Positions 1 through 8,819 are shown, counted from the first letter of the stretch. The stretch: 64,000 nt of DNA from Streptomyces marispadix (GCF_022524345.1 NZ_JAKWJU010000002.1:744001-808000), one strand, 5' to 3'. Notes: a model not told the origin generated them from the sequence alone. Made by a program: numbers and translations.

Positions 1-1947
1 GACGAGCACCAGCTCGCCGTCCTCGGTGCGCCGCCGCAGCGCCGCCCGCAGCCGCGGCACGTCGGCACGTATCGGCTCGGGGCAGAGTTCGACCGTGCCG
101 GAGCGGGTGCGCAGCAGCCCCGGCAGCCGGGGGCGCAGCGGGCCCAGGTCGATGCCGTGCGGGTGGGCGAGCAGCTTCTCCAGGCTGAGTTCACCGGGCC
201 CGGCGCCGAATCCCTCTCCGTAGGGGCCGAGTCGCAGCATCATGTCCAGGCGCCGCTCGACTCCGTCCCTTCCGGTCAGCCGCTCCGCCAACTGCCCCGG
301 GTCCTGGCCGTGTACGGGCGACCCGGGGTCGGCGACGGCCTTGCCGAGGGTGCGCGAGATGACGGCCTCGTCGACGGTGCCTGGCGGGGCGTCGGGCGTA
401 CCTGCGAGGGCGAGCAGCAGCCGCGCCAGGATCTCCGCCTCCCCCGGCTCGTCCTCGCCGGGTTCCACGACGGCACGTGTGTAGCGGACCTGGTTGCGTA
501 CGGGCAGCGCGTTGAAGGCGAAATCGAAGTGCGGGGTGCGGCTGGGCCTCGCGGGCGGCAGTACGACGTCGGCGTGCCGGGTGGTCTCGTTGAGATACGG
601 ATCGACGCTGACCATGAACTCCAGGTCGGCCAGGGCCTTCTCCAGCCCCTCGCCGTCCGGTGCGGAGAGCACCGGGTTGCCCGCGAGTGTGATCAACGCC
701 CTTACGCGGCCCTCGCCGGGGGTGGTGATCTCCTCCGCGAGCACCACGACGGGCAGCTCCGACTTGGCTTCGGGACGGCCGCTGACCCTGCTGCGCCAGC
801 GGCCCAGCGCGAATCCCCTGCCGGGGGCGGCTGGTCGGCCCGGTTCTGGCGCGGGGCGGGGCGCCCGTGCGGTGGCCGACAGCGGGAACATGGAGCCGCC
901 GGGCCGGTCGAGATTGCCGGTCAGTGCGCTGAGCACGTCGACGAGCCAGTTGGTGAGGGTGCCGAACTCGACGGTGGAGGAGCCGACCCTGCCGTAGACG
1001 GCGGCGCTGCGGGCGGTCGCCAGCTCGCGCGCCAGGGCACGTATCTCCGCGGCGGACACGTCGCAGGCGTCCTGCACCGCCTCGGGGCTGAACTCCCTTG
1101 CGAGGTCGCGTACTTCGTCGACGCCGGTCAGGTGCGGCCCGAGTTCGCCGGTGTCGGTGAGCCCCTCTTCGAAGAGCACGTGCACCATCGCCATCAGCAG
1201 CAGCGCGTCGCTGCCGGGCCGTACGGCCACGTGCCGGTCGGCGAGCCGGGCCGTACGGGTGCGCCGCGGATCGATCACGGTGAGGCGGCCTCCGCGGCGG
1301 CGCAGCCGCTTCAGCCTGCCGGGGAAGTCGGGGACGGTGGCGAGCGACCCGTTGGACTCGACGGGGTTCGCGCCGATGATCAGCAGGTGGTCCGTGCGGT
1401 CGACGTCGGGGACCGGGATGGCCTGCGGATCGCCGTAGAGCAGGCCGCAGGAGACGTGCTTGGGCATCTGGTCGAGGGTGCTGGCCGTGTAGAAGTTGCG
1501 TGTGCCCAGCGCGCCGAGAAGCTGCGGCGGGTAGAGGGCGCCGGCCATGGTGTGCACGTTCGGGTTGCCGAGGTAGACGGCGACGGCGTCGCGCTCGCCT
1601 GCCGCCAGCACGCCGCCGAGCCCGGCGGCGACCGCTGCGAACGCCTCGTCCCAGCCGGTCTCCTTGAGTTCGCCGTCGGCGTCGCGCACCAGCGGACGCG
1701 TCAACCGGTCGGGATCGGAGTCGAGTTGGCCGAAGGACGCGCCCTTGGGGCAGACGAATCCCTGGCTGAAGACATCGTCGCGGTCACCGCGTGCACGGGT
1801 GACGCGGCCTGCCTCGACTGTGATCTCCAGTCCGCAAGTCGCCTCGCACAGTGGGCAGATGCGCAGGCCGGTGCGGCTGTCCTCGTGGGGGTGGCTGCCG
1901 TTGGGGGTCGCTTCGGCGGACTCGTCCGATGTACCGGTCGCGGTCAT
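1..1947 (-). CDS. Molybdopterin oxidoreductase, 3'-truncated by window edge
   Basis: The first 649 residues of a molybdopterin-dependent oxidoreductase are present; the C-terminus lies beyond the left edge. Cysteines at residues 31, 34, 38 and 66 form the C-x2-C-x3-C-x27-C site for a 4Fe-4S cluster seen in formate dehydrogenase and nitrate reductase catalytic subunits. Downstream come the Moco-binding core and a motif of the type TGNLDRPGG, typical of the family. No Tat signal is visible, so it is probably cytoplasmic. The ATG at 1947 is preceded by GAGGGAG at good spacing. A possible -10 (TACAGT, 1994-1989 on the minus strand) would give a leader of about 35 nt. It diverges from hmgA. The substrate cannot be assigned; Streptomyces homologues are usually annotated only as molybdopterin oxidoreductase or putative formate dehydrogenase-like. 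Family assignment is secure, specificity is not. Confidence 0.9.
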   Translation of the reverse strand, partial: MTATGTSDESAEATPNGSHPHEDSRTGLRICPLCEATCGLEITVEAGRVTRARGDRDDVFSQGFVCPKGASFGQLDSDPDRLTRPLVRDADGELKETGWDEAFAAVAAGLGGVLAAGERDAVAVYLGNPNVHTMAGALYPPQLLGALGTRNFYTASTLDQMPKHVSCGLLYGDPQAIPVPDVDRTDHLLIIGANPVESNGSLATVPDFPGRLKRLRRRGGRLTVIDPRRTRTARLADRHVAVRPGSDALLLMAMVHVLFEEGLTDTGELGPHLTGVDEVRDLAREFSPEAVQDACDVSAAEIRALARELATARSAAVYGRVGSSTVEFGTLTNWLVDVLSALTGNLDRPGGSMFPLSATARAPRPAPEPGRPAAPGRGFALGRWRSRVSGRPEAKSELPVVVLAEEITTPGEGRVRALITLAGNPVLSAPDGEGLEKALADLEFMVSVDPYLNETTRHADVVLPPARPSRTPHFDFAFNALPVRNQVRYTRAVVEPGEDEPGEAEILARLLLALAGTPDAPPGTVDEAVISRTLGKAVADPGSPVHGQDPGQLAERLTGRDGVERRLDMMLRLGPYGEGFGAGPGELSLEKLLAHPHGIDLGPLRPRLPGLLRTRSGTVELCPEPIRADVPRLRAALRRRTEDGELVLV

Positions 1948-2130
1948 GGGGCTCCCTCGGACCGTGCTGTTGTCACTCCGTGCCACGAACTGTAGGCCCT
2001 GCCGAGGGGAGTTCACCCGCGAGAGCGGAGGAACGTGACGGGGGTTACGGGTGGCGACACGGGTGGCGTCGCCGACGGTCCGCCGCGGGACACGATCGCG
2101 CCACGCGTGGCCCGCCGCCTCTCCGCCTCA

Positions 2131-2159
2131 TTGACGCGGACACCCCGGATTCCTATGGT
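2131..2159 (+). promoter_or_regulatory. hmgA promoter (TTGACG-N17-TATGGT)
   Basis: TTGACG at 2131-2136 and TATGGT at 2154-2159 are separated by exactly 17 nt, an excellent match to the vegetative HrdB-type consensus. Transcription would start near 2166, giving a leader of about 37 nt before the hmgA ATG at 2203. The -10 box lies inside an inverted repeat, so the promoter is probably repressible. Confidence 0.7.
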
Positions 2160-2178
2160 CAAGTACAGGAATCCAGGG
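2143..2178. promoter_or_regulatory. Inverted-repeat operator over the hmgA -10/start site
   Basis: GGATTCCT (2147-2154) and AGGAATCC (2167-2174) form a perfect 8-bp inverted repeat with a 12-nt spacer. Beyond one mismatch, CCC and GGG extend each arm, covering 2143-2178. It overlaps the -10 box and the predicted transcription start, the usual place for a repressor site. The regulator is not identified; the GntR-family gene at 3585 is a nearby candidate. Confidence 0.55.
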
Positions 2179-2202
2179 GGACCAGAGGCGGCAGGAGACC
2201 CG

Positions 2203-3573
2203 ATGACCATGGGCAGCGGCACCGGCACAGGCACCGAGAGCGGCACGGCGGCACAGGAACAGGCACGCAAGACGGCCGACGGACTGTCCTATCTCTCCGG
2301 CTTCGGCAACGAGCACAGCAGCGAGGCCGTCCCCGGCGCACTCCCCCTGGGGCGCAACTCCCCGCAGCGCGCCCCGCTCGGCCTCTACGCGGAACAGCTC
2401 AGCGGCACGGCCTTCACCGAGCCCCGCGCACACAACCGCCGCTCATGGCTCTACCGCATCCGCCCGTCCGCGGCGCACCCCCGCTTCGTACGCACCGGAA
2501 ACGGCGGACTGCGCAGCGCGCCCTTCACCGAGACCGTGCCCGACCCGAACCGCATGCGCTGGAACCCGCTGCCCGACCCCCCGGCGGGCACGGACTTCGT
2601 CGACGGCCTGTGGACCCTCGGCGGCAACGGCGACGCCACGCAGCGCTCCGGCATGGCCGTACACCTCTACGCCGCCGACACCTCCATGACGGACCGCGTC
2701 TTCTGCGACTCGGACGGCGAGCTGCTGATCGTCCCCGAGCGCGGCGGGCTGCTGCTGCGCACCGAGTTCGGTCTGCTGGGAGTCGAGCCGGGGCATGTCG
2801 CGCTGATTCCGCGCGGGGTGCGCTTCCGGGTCGTACTGCTGGGGCCCACAGCCCGCGGCTACGTCTGCGAGAACTACGGACAGCCCTTCACGCTCCCGGA
2901 GTTGGGCCCGATCGGCGCCAACGGCCTGGCGAATCCACGCGACTTCATGGCTCCCGTCGCCGCGTACGAGGAGGACGCCGCGGTGGACGCGCCCGTCGAG
3001 GTGGTCAACAAGTACTGCGGCAACCTCTGGGCGGCCCGCTACGACCACTCGCCGCTGGACGTCGTCGCCTGGCACGGCAACCACGTCCCCTACGTCTACG
3101 ACCTGCACCGCTTCAACGTGATCGGCACCATCAGCTACGACCACCCCGACCCGTCGGTCTTCACCGTCCTCACCTCGCCCTCCGACACCCCCGGCCTGGC
3201 GGGCGTGGACTTCGTGGTCTTCGCACCACGCTGGCTCGTCGGCGAGGACACCTTCCGCCCGCCGTACTTCCACCGGAACGTGATGAGCGAGTACATGGGC
3301 CTGATCGAGGGCGCCTACGACGCGAAAGCGGAAGGATTCGTCCCGGGCGGTGGCTCGCTGCACAACATGATGTCCGCACACGGACCGGACCGGGAGACCT
3401 TCGAGCGGGCCAGCTCCGCCGAGCTGAAACCGCAGAAGATCGACGACGGCCTTGCCTTCATGTTCGAGACGCGCTGGCCCGTGATCCCCACGGGGCAGGC
3501 CCTCGCGGCCGGCCATCTCCAGTCCGGCTACGACGACGTGTGGCAGGGTCTCCAGCGCCGATTCCGCCCGTAG
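2203..3573 (+). CDS. hmgA: Homogentisate 1,2-dioxygenase
   Basis: HmgA opens the ring of homogentisate to maleylacetoacetate in tyrosine and phenylalanine breakdown, using non-haem Fe(II). The 456-residue product matches the family along its length (usual size about 440). H357, E363 and H393 sit in the motifs [11 protein letters not shown] and SAHG with the same 36-residue H-to-H spacing as human H335 and H371, so the iron site looks intact. The ATG at 2203 is preceded by GGAG at good spacing; longer in-frame starts exist but would place the start upstream of the predicted transcript. The first 20 residues are a Gly/Thr-rich stretch unrelated to the enzyme fold. The next gene is a GntR regulator 11 nt downstream, so the two are probably co-transcribed. 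Confidence 0.95.
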   Translation: MTMGSGTGTGTESGTAAQEQARKTADGLSYLSGFGNEHSSEAVPGALPLGRNSPQRAPLGLYAEQLSGTAFTEPRAHNRRSWLYRIRPSAAHPRFVRTGNGGLRSAPFTETVPDPNRMRWNPLPDPPAGTDFVDGLWTLGGNGDATQRSGMAVHLYAADTSMTDRVFCDSDGELLIVPERGGLLLRTEFGLLGVEPGHVALIPRGVRFRVVLLGPTARGYVCENYGQPFTLPELGPIGANGLANPRDFMAPVAAYEEDAAVDAPVEVVNKYCGNLWAARYDHSPLDVVAWHGNHVPYVYDLHRFNVIGTISYDHPDPSVFTVLTSPSDTPGLAGVDFVVFAPRWLVGEDTFRPPYFHRNVMSEYMGLIEGAYDAKAEGFVPGGGSLHNMMSAHGPDRETFERASSAELKPQKIDDGLAFMFETRWPVIPTGQALAAGHLQSGYDDVWQGLQRRFRP

Positions 3574-3584
3574 GGGGTGCCAAC

Positions 3585-4337
3585 GTGTCCGTCTTCGCTC
3601 CCGACTCGCTGGAGCTCAACCGCAAGCTGCCGCTGTGGTATCAGGTCTCGCAGTCGCTGCGTGCCTCGATACTCGGGCGCACCCCGCAGGCCCCCCTGCG
3701 GCTGCCGACCGAGGAACGCCTCGCCGAGCACTACGGCGTGAGCGTGCTGACCATGCGGCAGGCGCTGAAGGAGCTGGAGACGGAGGGGCTGATCTCCAGG
3801 CACCGGCGGCGAGGCACCTTCATCGAGCCCGAGGCGTGCAGAAGCAGACCCGTACGGCTGCTCGGCTCGGTCGACACCATCGTGGCCCAGCAGTCCGGCG
3901 ACCGTACGACGCTGCTCGGCCATGGGCCCGCGCAGCTTCCGCCGGAGCTGGCCGAGCACTTCCCCGACGTCACGGAGGCCACGGCGTACCGGAGGCTGCG
4001 CCACGACCCGGAGAGCGGCGAGGCGACCAACTGGGCGGAGAATTACATCCATCCACGCGTCGCCCCCCGTATCGACCCCGCGGATCTGGAGCGCGGCTGG
4101 CCGATGACGAAGGTGCTGCGCGACGGCGTGGGCGTGCGGATCAGCAGGATCACCGACACCGTCGAGGCGCGGCTGGCGGACCCGGAGACCGCGAAACTGC
4201 TCGAAGTGCCGCTGCTCAGCCCGATCCTGCACTACACGGGAGTGACGTACGACGAGGACGGGCAGGTGGTGGACGTCGCCCTGATCCACTACCGCGGCGA
4301 CCGCTTCTCCTTCTCCGTGACCCTCCAGGCACACTGA
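3585..4337 (+). CDS. GntR-family regulator, HutC/FarR type with UTRA domain
   Basis: A 250-residue transcription regulator. Residues about 15-80 form a winged helix with the GntR signature (LPTEERLAEHYGVS, TMRQALKELETEGLI), and residues about 95-245 match a UTRA effector-binding domain, which places it in the HutC/FarR branch. The GTG at 3585 follows GGGGG at 7-nt spacing and lies 11 nt after the hmgA stop, so it is probably in the same transcript. Its effector could be an aromatic catabolite, and it may act on the inverted repeat upstream of hmgA, but that is inference from position. It could equally control the DUF1989 gene that follows. Confidence 0.88.
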   Translation: MSVFAPDSLELNRKLPLWYQVSQSLRASILGRTPQAPLRLPTEERLAEHYGVSVLTMRQALKELETEGLISRHRRRGTFIEPEACRSRPVRLLGSVDTIVAQQSGDRTTLLGHGPAQLPPELAEHFPDVTEATAYRRLRHDPESGEATNWAENYIHPRVAPRIDPADLERGWPMTKVLRDGVGVRISRITDTVEARLADPETAKLLEVPLLSPILHYTGVTYDEDGQVVDVALIHYRGDRFSFSVTLQAH

Positions 4338-4442
4338 GACGGGCGCCCCCGCCACTGTTGAGACGGACGGCCCGCGCACGTCGAGACGGACAGGGCGCGC
4401 CGGGACGGAGGCGCTTCGACAGGCACGTAAGGAGAGCCGCCC

Positions 4443-5282
4443 ATGGCCGGAACCGCAGCCGCGTACCAGTCCGCCGAGGGCGGCGCCCTCGACGTCGACC
4501 GCGCCTTCTACGACGAGATCGCGACCGGGGACCGCGAGCCGGTCGAGTCCTTCACCGTGCCCATACGTTCGGGCCTCGCGTGGGAGGTCCCGGCCGGGCA
4601 TGTGTGCCGCCTGGTCACCCTCGACGGTCCCCAGGTCGGCGACTTGAACATATGGAACCTGCACGACCCGCGCGAGCGCCTGTGGGCTTCCCGCACACGG
4701 CAGTTGCAGCGCGCGCATGTAAGCACCTACGACCGGCTGTGGTCGACGCTGCCGTTCCTGCGTCCGCTGGTGACCGTCACGAGCGACACTCTCGCCGGGT
4801 ACGGGCAAGACGCCGAAGGCGGCAGGGTGCACGACCTGCTGGGCACGCGGTGCGATCCGTACGTCAACCGCATGCTCACCGGCGAGGACTTCGACCACCA
4901 CTGCCACTCCAATCTGGTGCGGGCCGTACTGCCTTACGGGCTCACCGAGTTCGACGTGCACGACGTGCTCAACGTCTTCCAGTGCACCGGACTCAACGAC
5001 GACGACCGGTACTTCATGAAGGACTGCCCGGCGCGTCCCGGCGACCACTTCGAGTTCTTCGCCGAACTGGACCTGCTGTGCGCGCTGTCGACGTGTCCCG
5101 GCGGCGATCTGTCCGTACCGATGTGGGGGCCGGGCTCCGATGTGGACCCGCTGGAGTTCTGCCACCCGATCGGGGTCGAGGTGTACCGCGTCGATCCCTC
5201 GCTGCTTGCGGGCTGGAAGTCCCCGGAGCGGGCCGCTTACGGCGGACTGCACGGCATGAGACGTCCGCAGTGGGGCCGTTGA
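4443..5282 (+). CDS. DUF1989 / urea carboxylase-associated family protein
   Basis: A 279-residue protein of the DUF1989 family, found elsewhere next to urea carboxylase and annotated as urea amidolyase-associated. Conserved features are the VPAGHVCRLVTLDGPQVGDLNIW segment near residue 45 (split here only for description), the region around HCHSN and the Cys/His-rich C-terminal part (CPARPGD, CPGGD, CHPIGVEV), which suggest a metal site. The ATG at 4443 follows AAGGAG. No urea carboxylase or allophanate hydrolase gene is nearby, so a role in urea use is not supported by context. It lies 105 nt after the GntR gene on the same strand and may belong to that regulator's unit. Family certain, function unknown. 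Confidence 0.82.
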   Translation: MAGTAAAYQSAEGGALDVDRAFYDEIATGDREPVESFTVPIRSGLAWEVPAGHVCRLVTLDGPQVGDLNIWNLHDPRERLWASRTRQLQRAHVSTYDRLWSTLPFLRPLVTVTSDTLAGYGQDAEGGRVHDLLGTRCDPYVNRMLTGEDFDHHCHSNLVRAVLPYGLTEFDVHDVLNVFQCTGLNDDDRYFMKDCPARPGDHFEFFAELDLLCALSTCPGGDLSVPMWGPGSDVDPLEFCHPIGVEVYRVDPSLLAGWKSPERAAYGGLHGMRRPQWGR

Positions 5283-5339
5283 GGGTCTTCGTACGGGGCT
5301 GAGGACGGGCCGGGACTGGCCCGTCGGCGGGCCCGGCCG

Positions 5340-5369
5340 CTGACTGGGGCGCGGGCACGCTCGTAGCAT
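5340..5369 (+). promoter_or_regulatory. Leaderless-type promoter for the gene at 5376
   Basis: CTGACT (5340-5345), an 18-nt spacer and TAGCAT (5364-5369) are followed after 6 nt by GTG at 5376. That spacing puts transcription start on the first base of the start codon, and no Shine-Dalgarno sequence is present. This is the usual arrangement of leaderless actinobacterial mRNAs. Confidence 0.5.
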
Positions 5370-5375
5370 CGAGTG

Positions 5376-6509
5376 GTGAGCGACGACCGACCCGGCACGG
5401 ACAGCGGCCCCGGAATCGGCACACGTGTCAGCAGCGGCGCGGACGGCGGCTCCGAGGACGCACTCGGGCCGCACGCGCCCCTGCTCGACGAGTTGATGCC
5501 GTGGTCCGTCGCGCCCCTGCGCCTGGGCCGCGACTGGGTCGCGGCGCCGGACTCCGCCACGCTGCGCGCCCGTTGGAACGCCCTGGTCCGCACCGAGGAC
5601 GAGGCCGCACGCGAGGCGTTGTTCGTACCCAGCCGCTCCCGCACCCTGCACAGCGCCGTCGCACCGCTGCCCGGAGTCCCCGCGCACGACGGGCCGTTGG
5701 TCTCGGAGCGCGGAGGCTGCCCGGAACCGGTGCGGTTCCTGCACGGGCCGTACGACCAGCAGTGGCTGATCCCCGACCACCGGCTCATCGACGTGGCACG
5801 CCCGCAGTTGTGGCGCGTGAGCGACGGCCGTCAGACGCATCTGGTGGAGACGGGGCACGACCACCGGCGCCCCGGACCGCTGTTCACCTTCACCGCGCTG
5901 CTGCCCGACGGGCGCCCGCCCGCGGGGCGGCCCGGGCGCATCCGGCCGCTGCACAGAAGACCCGGCGGCCGTGAACCCAACGTGCTGCCCGGCCTGTTGG
6001 AGCACCTCGCCGGACGCCTGGGTGTGCCGGTCGGACCGGAGGACATGCTGGCCTGGATCGCCGCCGCAGCGCGGCCGGGGCCCACGGGGCGTGCGGTGCC
6101 GCTGACGGCGGACCCGGAGCTGTGGCGGCGTGGGGTGGCGCTGGGCCGTCGGCTGATCTGGCTCCATACGAGGGGTGCGCGCTGCGCGTCGGCGGAGGGC
6201 GGCGCTGACGCACTCACGGGCAGGCCACGGCTGCCGGGCGGCCAACGTCCCTATGTACGGGCCCCGTTGCCCGCCACTGCACCCGCAGACGGTGAAGTGC
6301 TGCACGACGCCGAGGAGCGCTCGCTGCACATCGGGGACGGGCGTGTGGCACCGGTGGCACGGGCGGCCTGGGAGTTCGAGGCGGGCGGCGCTCCCGTACT
6401 GGAGGCATGGCTCGCACAGCGGGCGGAGGCGCTTCCGGCTCGGGCGGCCCGAGCAGGACCGGCCCCCGCAACCGGCCGCCGGAGTGGACGTCGGAGCTGC
6501 TGGAACTGA
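5376..6509 (+). CDS. Type ISP restriction/modification-like protein, N-terminal part, frameshifted
   Basis: This frame encodes about 377 residues resembling Streptomyces proteins annotated as type ISP restriction/modification enzymes. The recognisable stretches include DELMPWSVAPLRLGRDWV, FLHGPYDQQWLIPDHRLID and IRPLHRRPGG. After the motif VLEAWLAQR (near 6420) the sequence degrades into Arg/Ala-rich noise and stops at 6509, while the expected C-terminus (WTSELLELI onward) continues in the -1 frame to 6781. That pattern fits a one-base loss, or a sequencing error, between about 6420 and 6470. No methyltransferase or helicase domains of a full restriction enzyme are present, so the annotation reflects only a shared domain. 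The start is GTG 5376, with GTG 5373 as the alternative. Confidence 0.65.
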   Translation: MSDDRPGTDSGPGIGTRVSSGADGGSEDALGPHAPLLDELMPWSVAPLRLGRDWVAAPDSATLRARWNALVRTEDEAAREALFVPSRSRTLHSAVAPLPGVPAHDGPLVSERGGCPEPVRFLHGPYDQQWLIPDHRLIDVARPQLWRVSDGRQTHLVETGHDHRRPGPLFTFTALLPDGRPPAGRPGRIRPLHRRPGGREPNVLPGLLEHLAGRLGVPVGPEDMLAWIAAAARPGPTGRAVPLTADPELWRRGVALGRRLIWLHTRGARCASAEGGADALTGRPRLPGGQRPYVRAPLPATAPADGEVLHDAEERSLHIGDGRVAPVARAAWEFEAGGAPVLEAWLAQRAEALPARAARAGPAPATGRRSGRRSCWN

Positions 6510-6781
6510 TCACGGTGCTCACGATGATCGCCGAACTACGCCCGCAGCAACGCGACTTGGCGCGCGATCTGGACGCCGGAGCCGCGGCGGCAGCCGGGAT
6601 GGCGGGGGCCGCCGCCGGCGCCGGAGCGGAAGCTGACGGCTCGAAGCAGGGGCCGGTGCCGATCGGGCGGGCGGAGCTGCACCGCGCGGGCCTGCTGCCC
6701 GTACCGGCGGCCTCTCGCCGCCCGGCGTCGGTCCTCGACGTACCGGAGGAAGGGCCGGGCGGCCAACTGGCCCTGCTGTAG
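6407..6781 (+). pseudogene. Detached C-terminus of the type ISP-like protein
   Basis: Codons from about 6440 to 6781 encode the C-terminal part expected for the upstream protein. WTSELLELITVLTMIAEL, LRPQQRDLA and the ending RPASVLDVPEEGPGGQLALL are what I recall as the C-terminus of its Streptomyces homologues. The reading frame is -1 relative to 5376-6509. An ATG at 6407 opens this frame but has no ribosome binding site and lies inside the upstream coding region, so separate translation is unlikely. Either the gene is broken or the base call is wrong. Confidence 0.6.
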
Positions 6782-6865
6782 GGGAGGTTCACAGGCTCGC
6801 GGCACGGACGAAGCACGATGGGGCCGAGGCCGGGACCTGAAGCAGACGGAACGCACACACGCAAA

Positions 6866-6897
6866 GGGGCGGCGGCCGGAGGACCGGCCACCGCCCC
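6866..6897. terminator. Convergent terminator hairpin
   Basis: A 14-bp GC stem with one mismatch (GGGGCGGCGGCCGG at 6866-6879 against CCGGCCACCGCCCC at 6884-6897) closes on a 4-nt loop. It lies between two convergent genes and can serve both. Confidence 0.7.
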
Positions 6898-6917
6898 TGG
6901 GCACAGGGTTGGGGCCT

Positions 6918-6939
6918 CCCCGGGCCGAAAGGCCCAGGG
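6918..6939 (-). terminator. Second hairpin, GAAA loop
   Basis: CCCCGGGCC and GGCCCAGGG pair around a GAAA tetraloop with one mismatch. It sits just past the stop of the leftward small gene at 6960 and probably ends its transcript. Confidence 0.5.
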
Positions 6940-6959
6940 AAGATGTCTACGAAGGAAGC

Positions 6960-7226
6960 TCAGCCGCGACCGCCGAAGAGCGTGCGGCGCAGTTTGCGCA
7001 ACGGCGCGAACAGCGAGACACGTGCGCCCCGGACTGCCGTCCGGTGCCGCGCCGAATCACGCTGGGTGATCTCACGCATCAGCGAAGTCGCTTCTTCCGT
7101 CTCACCCTGCGGCACGGCGGGGCCGGCGAGCACAGCCAGATGCCGGTCGAGGCGCGAACTCGTCGCGCCCGTACCGCATTTGATCGCAGGCACTCGCGCC
7201 CTGCCGCTCACTGTTATCTGTTCCAT
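6960..7226 (-). CDS. Small conserved Streptomyces protein, unknown function
   Basis: An 88-residue protein beginning MEQITV and ending in the basic segment RVSLFAPLRKLRRTLFGGRG. From memory, similar proteins with the pattern ITV..ARVPAI.CG..AT.SRLDRHL occur across Streptomyces. The start chosen is the ATG at 7226, which follows GGGGAG at good spacing; a longer frame to 7292 has no ribosome site. There is no signal peptide or membrane helix. The C-terminal 35 residues carry many Arg and Lys and could bind nucleic acid or membrane phospholipid. It is transcribed away from the AAA ATPase at 7436. No function is known to me. Confidence 0.7.
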   Translation of the reverse strand: MEQITVSGRARVPAIKCGTGATSSRLDRHLAVLAGPAVPQGETEEATSLMREITQRDSARHRTAVRGARVSLFAPLRKLRRTLFGGRG

Positions 7227-7435
7227 GACACTCCCCACCCGTACGAGGGCACGAGGCCCGGGCACAGCAACCCTAACGCCCGACTGCTCCACCCGTGTAT
7301 CCCGGTCACAGGATTCACCTGCCCCACAGGCGCGTTGACGAACATTACCGGCACCCTGTGATACCCGCCCGTGTCCTGACCGACCGGGCAGAAACGTACG
7401 TGCGCCGAGGCCGGGTATGCCGGATCATGTGAGCC

Positions 7436-8587
7436 ATGTCAGCACAGGCACGCCGTTCGGCCGCCGACGACAGGAGTGAGATTCTGACCTCTCCGACCCA
7501 GCCCGAGCACGCGATTACTCCGTATCTGACCATCGACGACTCCGACTCGCCGTCCGACGTCATCGACGCCTTGTTCCTCGGACGGTTCACCAACGGGGAG
7601 CAGCCGTACTCCCGCAGCCACTCGGTCGACCGTGTCAAGAAGGGCCGCACACTGCTGCCTTCGGACGCCACGGTGCTGCGTGAGGCGCAGGCCGACGGCC
7701 GCAGCACGGTGCTCGCGGAGGGCGAGGGCTGGACGGTGCTGGTCTCGCGCTGGACCCACGGCGCGGACGTCACGGTGACGGCGGTCAGCGGCGAACTCGC
7801 CCAGCGGCGCCTCGACGAGGCCGTCAAGGGCGCGGAGGACGAGCCCGAGCCCCGCTCCGACAAGGTCTCCATGGGTTTCTGGTACCACTCGCCGATGCGG
7901 GGGCCGCGCCGTACGACCCGTGCCATCACGGCCGGTACGTGGCAGGAGGTGCGCCCCAACTACACGGCGCGGGTGGCCGATGCCATGGACGGGCTGATGA
8001 AGGTGACCCCGGACGAGATCTCCGGGCGGCTTCTGCTGCTCCATGGCCCGCCGGGCACGGGCAAGACCTCCGCGCTGCGCACGCTGGCACGTTCGTGGCG
8101 CGACTGGTGCCAGGTGGACTGCGTTCTCGACCCCGAGCATCTGTTCAACAACATCGGCTATCTGATGGACATCGCCATCGGCGCGGACGACAGCGACTCC
8201 GACGAGCAGCGCTGGCGCCTCCTGCTTCTGGAGGACTGCGACGAGTTGATCCGTGGCGAGGCCAAGCACGCGGCGGGGCAGGCACTCTCGCGCCTGCTCA
8301 ATCTGACCGACGGCCTGCTGGGCCAGGGACGCAACGTGCTGGTGGGCGTCACCACGAACGAGGACCTGGAACGGCTGCACCCCGCGGTCGTGCGCCCCGG
8401 ACGCTGTCTCGCCCGTATCGAGGTGGGCGCGCTCAGCCGCACCGAGGCGGTCGGCTGGCTCGGCACGGAGGAGGGCGTCGGCCGCGAAGGGGCCACGCTG
8501 GCCGAGCTGTTCGCGCTGCGCAAGGGCTCTTCGCCCGCGTCGGTCCCGGCCCGGCACGACGGCGAGGGCTCCGGGCTGTATCTGTGA
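7436..8587 (+). CDS. AAA-family ATPase (DUF5925 type)
   Basis: A 383-residue protein with two parts. Residues about 20-170 match a domain found in Streptomyces proteins labelled DUF5925. Residues about 175-380 form an AAA core with Walker A GPPGTGKTS near 205, Walker B LLLLEDCDE near 264, and a sensor-like segment GVTTNEDLERLHPAVVRPGR that also supplies the arginine finger region. It is probably a single-ring cytoplasmic ATPase remodelling an unknown partner. Start ATG 7436 has no convincing Shine-Dalgarno sequence. It is divergent from the small gene at 7226 and followed by two strong hairpins, so it looks monocistronic. Substrate unknown. Confidence 0.85.
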   Translation: MSAQARRSAADDRSEILTSPTQPEHAITPYLTIDDSDSPSDVIDALFLGRFTNGEQPYSRSHSVDRVKKGRTLLPSDATVLREAQADGRSTVLAEGEGWTVLVSRWTHGADVTVTAVSGELAQRRLDEAVKGAEDEPEPRSDKVSMGFWYHSPMRGPRRTTRAITAGTWQEVRPNYTARVADAMDGLMKVTPDEISGRLLLLHGPPGTGKTSALRTLARSWRDWCQVDCVLDPEHLFNNIGYLMDIAIGADDSDSDEQRWRLLLLEDCDELIRGEAKHAAGQALSRLLNLTDGLLGQGRNVLVGVTTNEDLERLHPAVVRPGRCLARIEVGALSRTEAVGWLGTEEGVGREGATLAELFALRKGSSPASVPARHDGEGSGLYL

Positions 8588-8671
8588 GGGGCGTGTCGGG
8601 AGGACGCGGCTGCGAGGCCGTGGTCGTGAGGCCATGTCGGCTCTTATGTCCGTGAAGGCGCGCTGCTGAGG

Positions 8672-8703
8672 CGGGAGTTCCAAGGCGCGTCCTTGAACTC
8701 CCG
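8672..8703 (+). terminator. Bulged hairpin after the AAA ATPase gene
   Basis: CGGGAGTTC plus AAGG on the left arm pair with CCTT plus GAACTCCCG on the right arm, with a single bulged C and a 5-nt loop. It lies about 85 nt past the ATPase stop. Confidence 0.45.
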
Positions 8704-8790
8704 TCCGCGAGGGCCTGGTTGGCGGGCGCCACCGGTGCGGCCGGATGCGGGGGCCCCACGCGGGTACGAGCCGTATGAGCGGGAAGCTCA

Positions 8791-8819
8791 GGGGCGGGGG
8801 CGCATCGCGCCCCCGCCCC
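8791..8819 (+). terminator. Perfect 13-bp GC hairpin
   Basis: GGGGCGGGGGCGC (8791-8803) and GCGCCCCCGCCCC (8807-8819) pair perfectly across a 3-nt loop. No U-tract follows, as usual for Streptomyces terminators. Confidence 0.7.

Noticed and set aside
3528..6329. A 933-codon minus-strand frame opposite the GntR, DUF1989 and type ISP-like genes
   Set aside because: It spans three supported rightward genes and has no recognisable domain.
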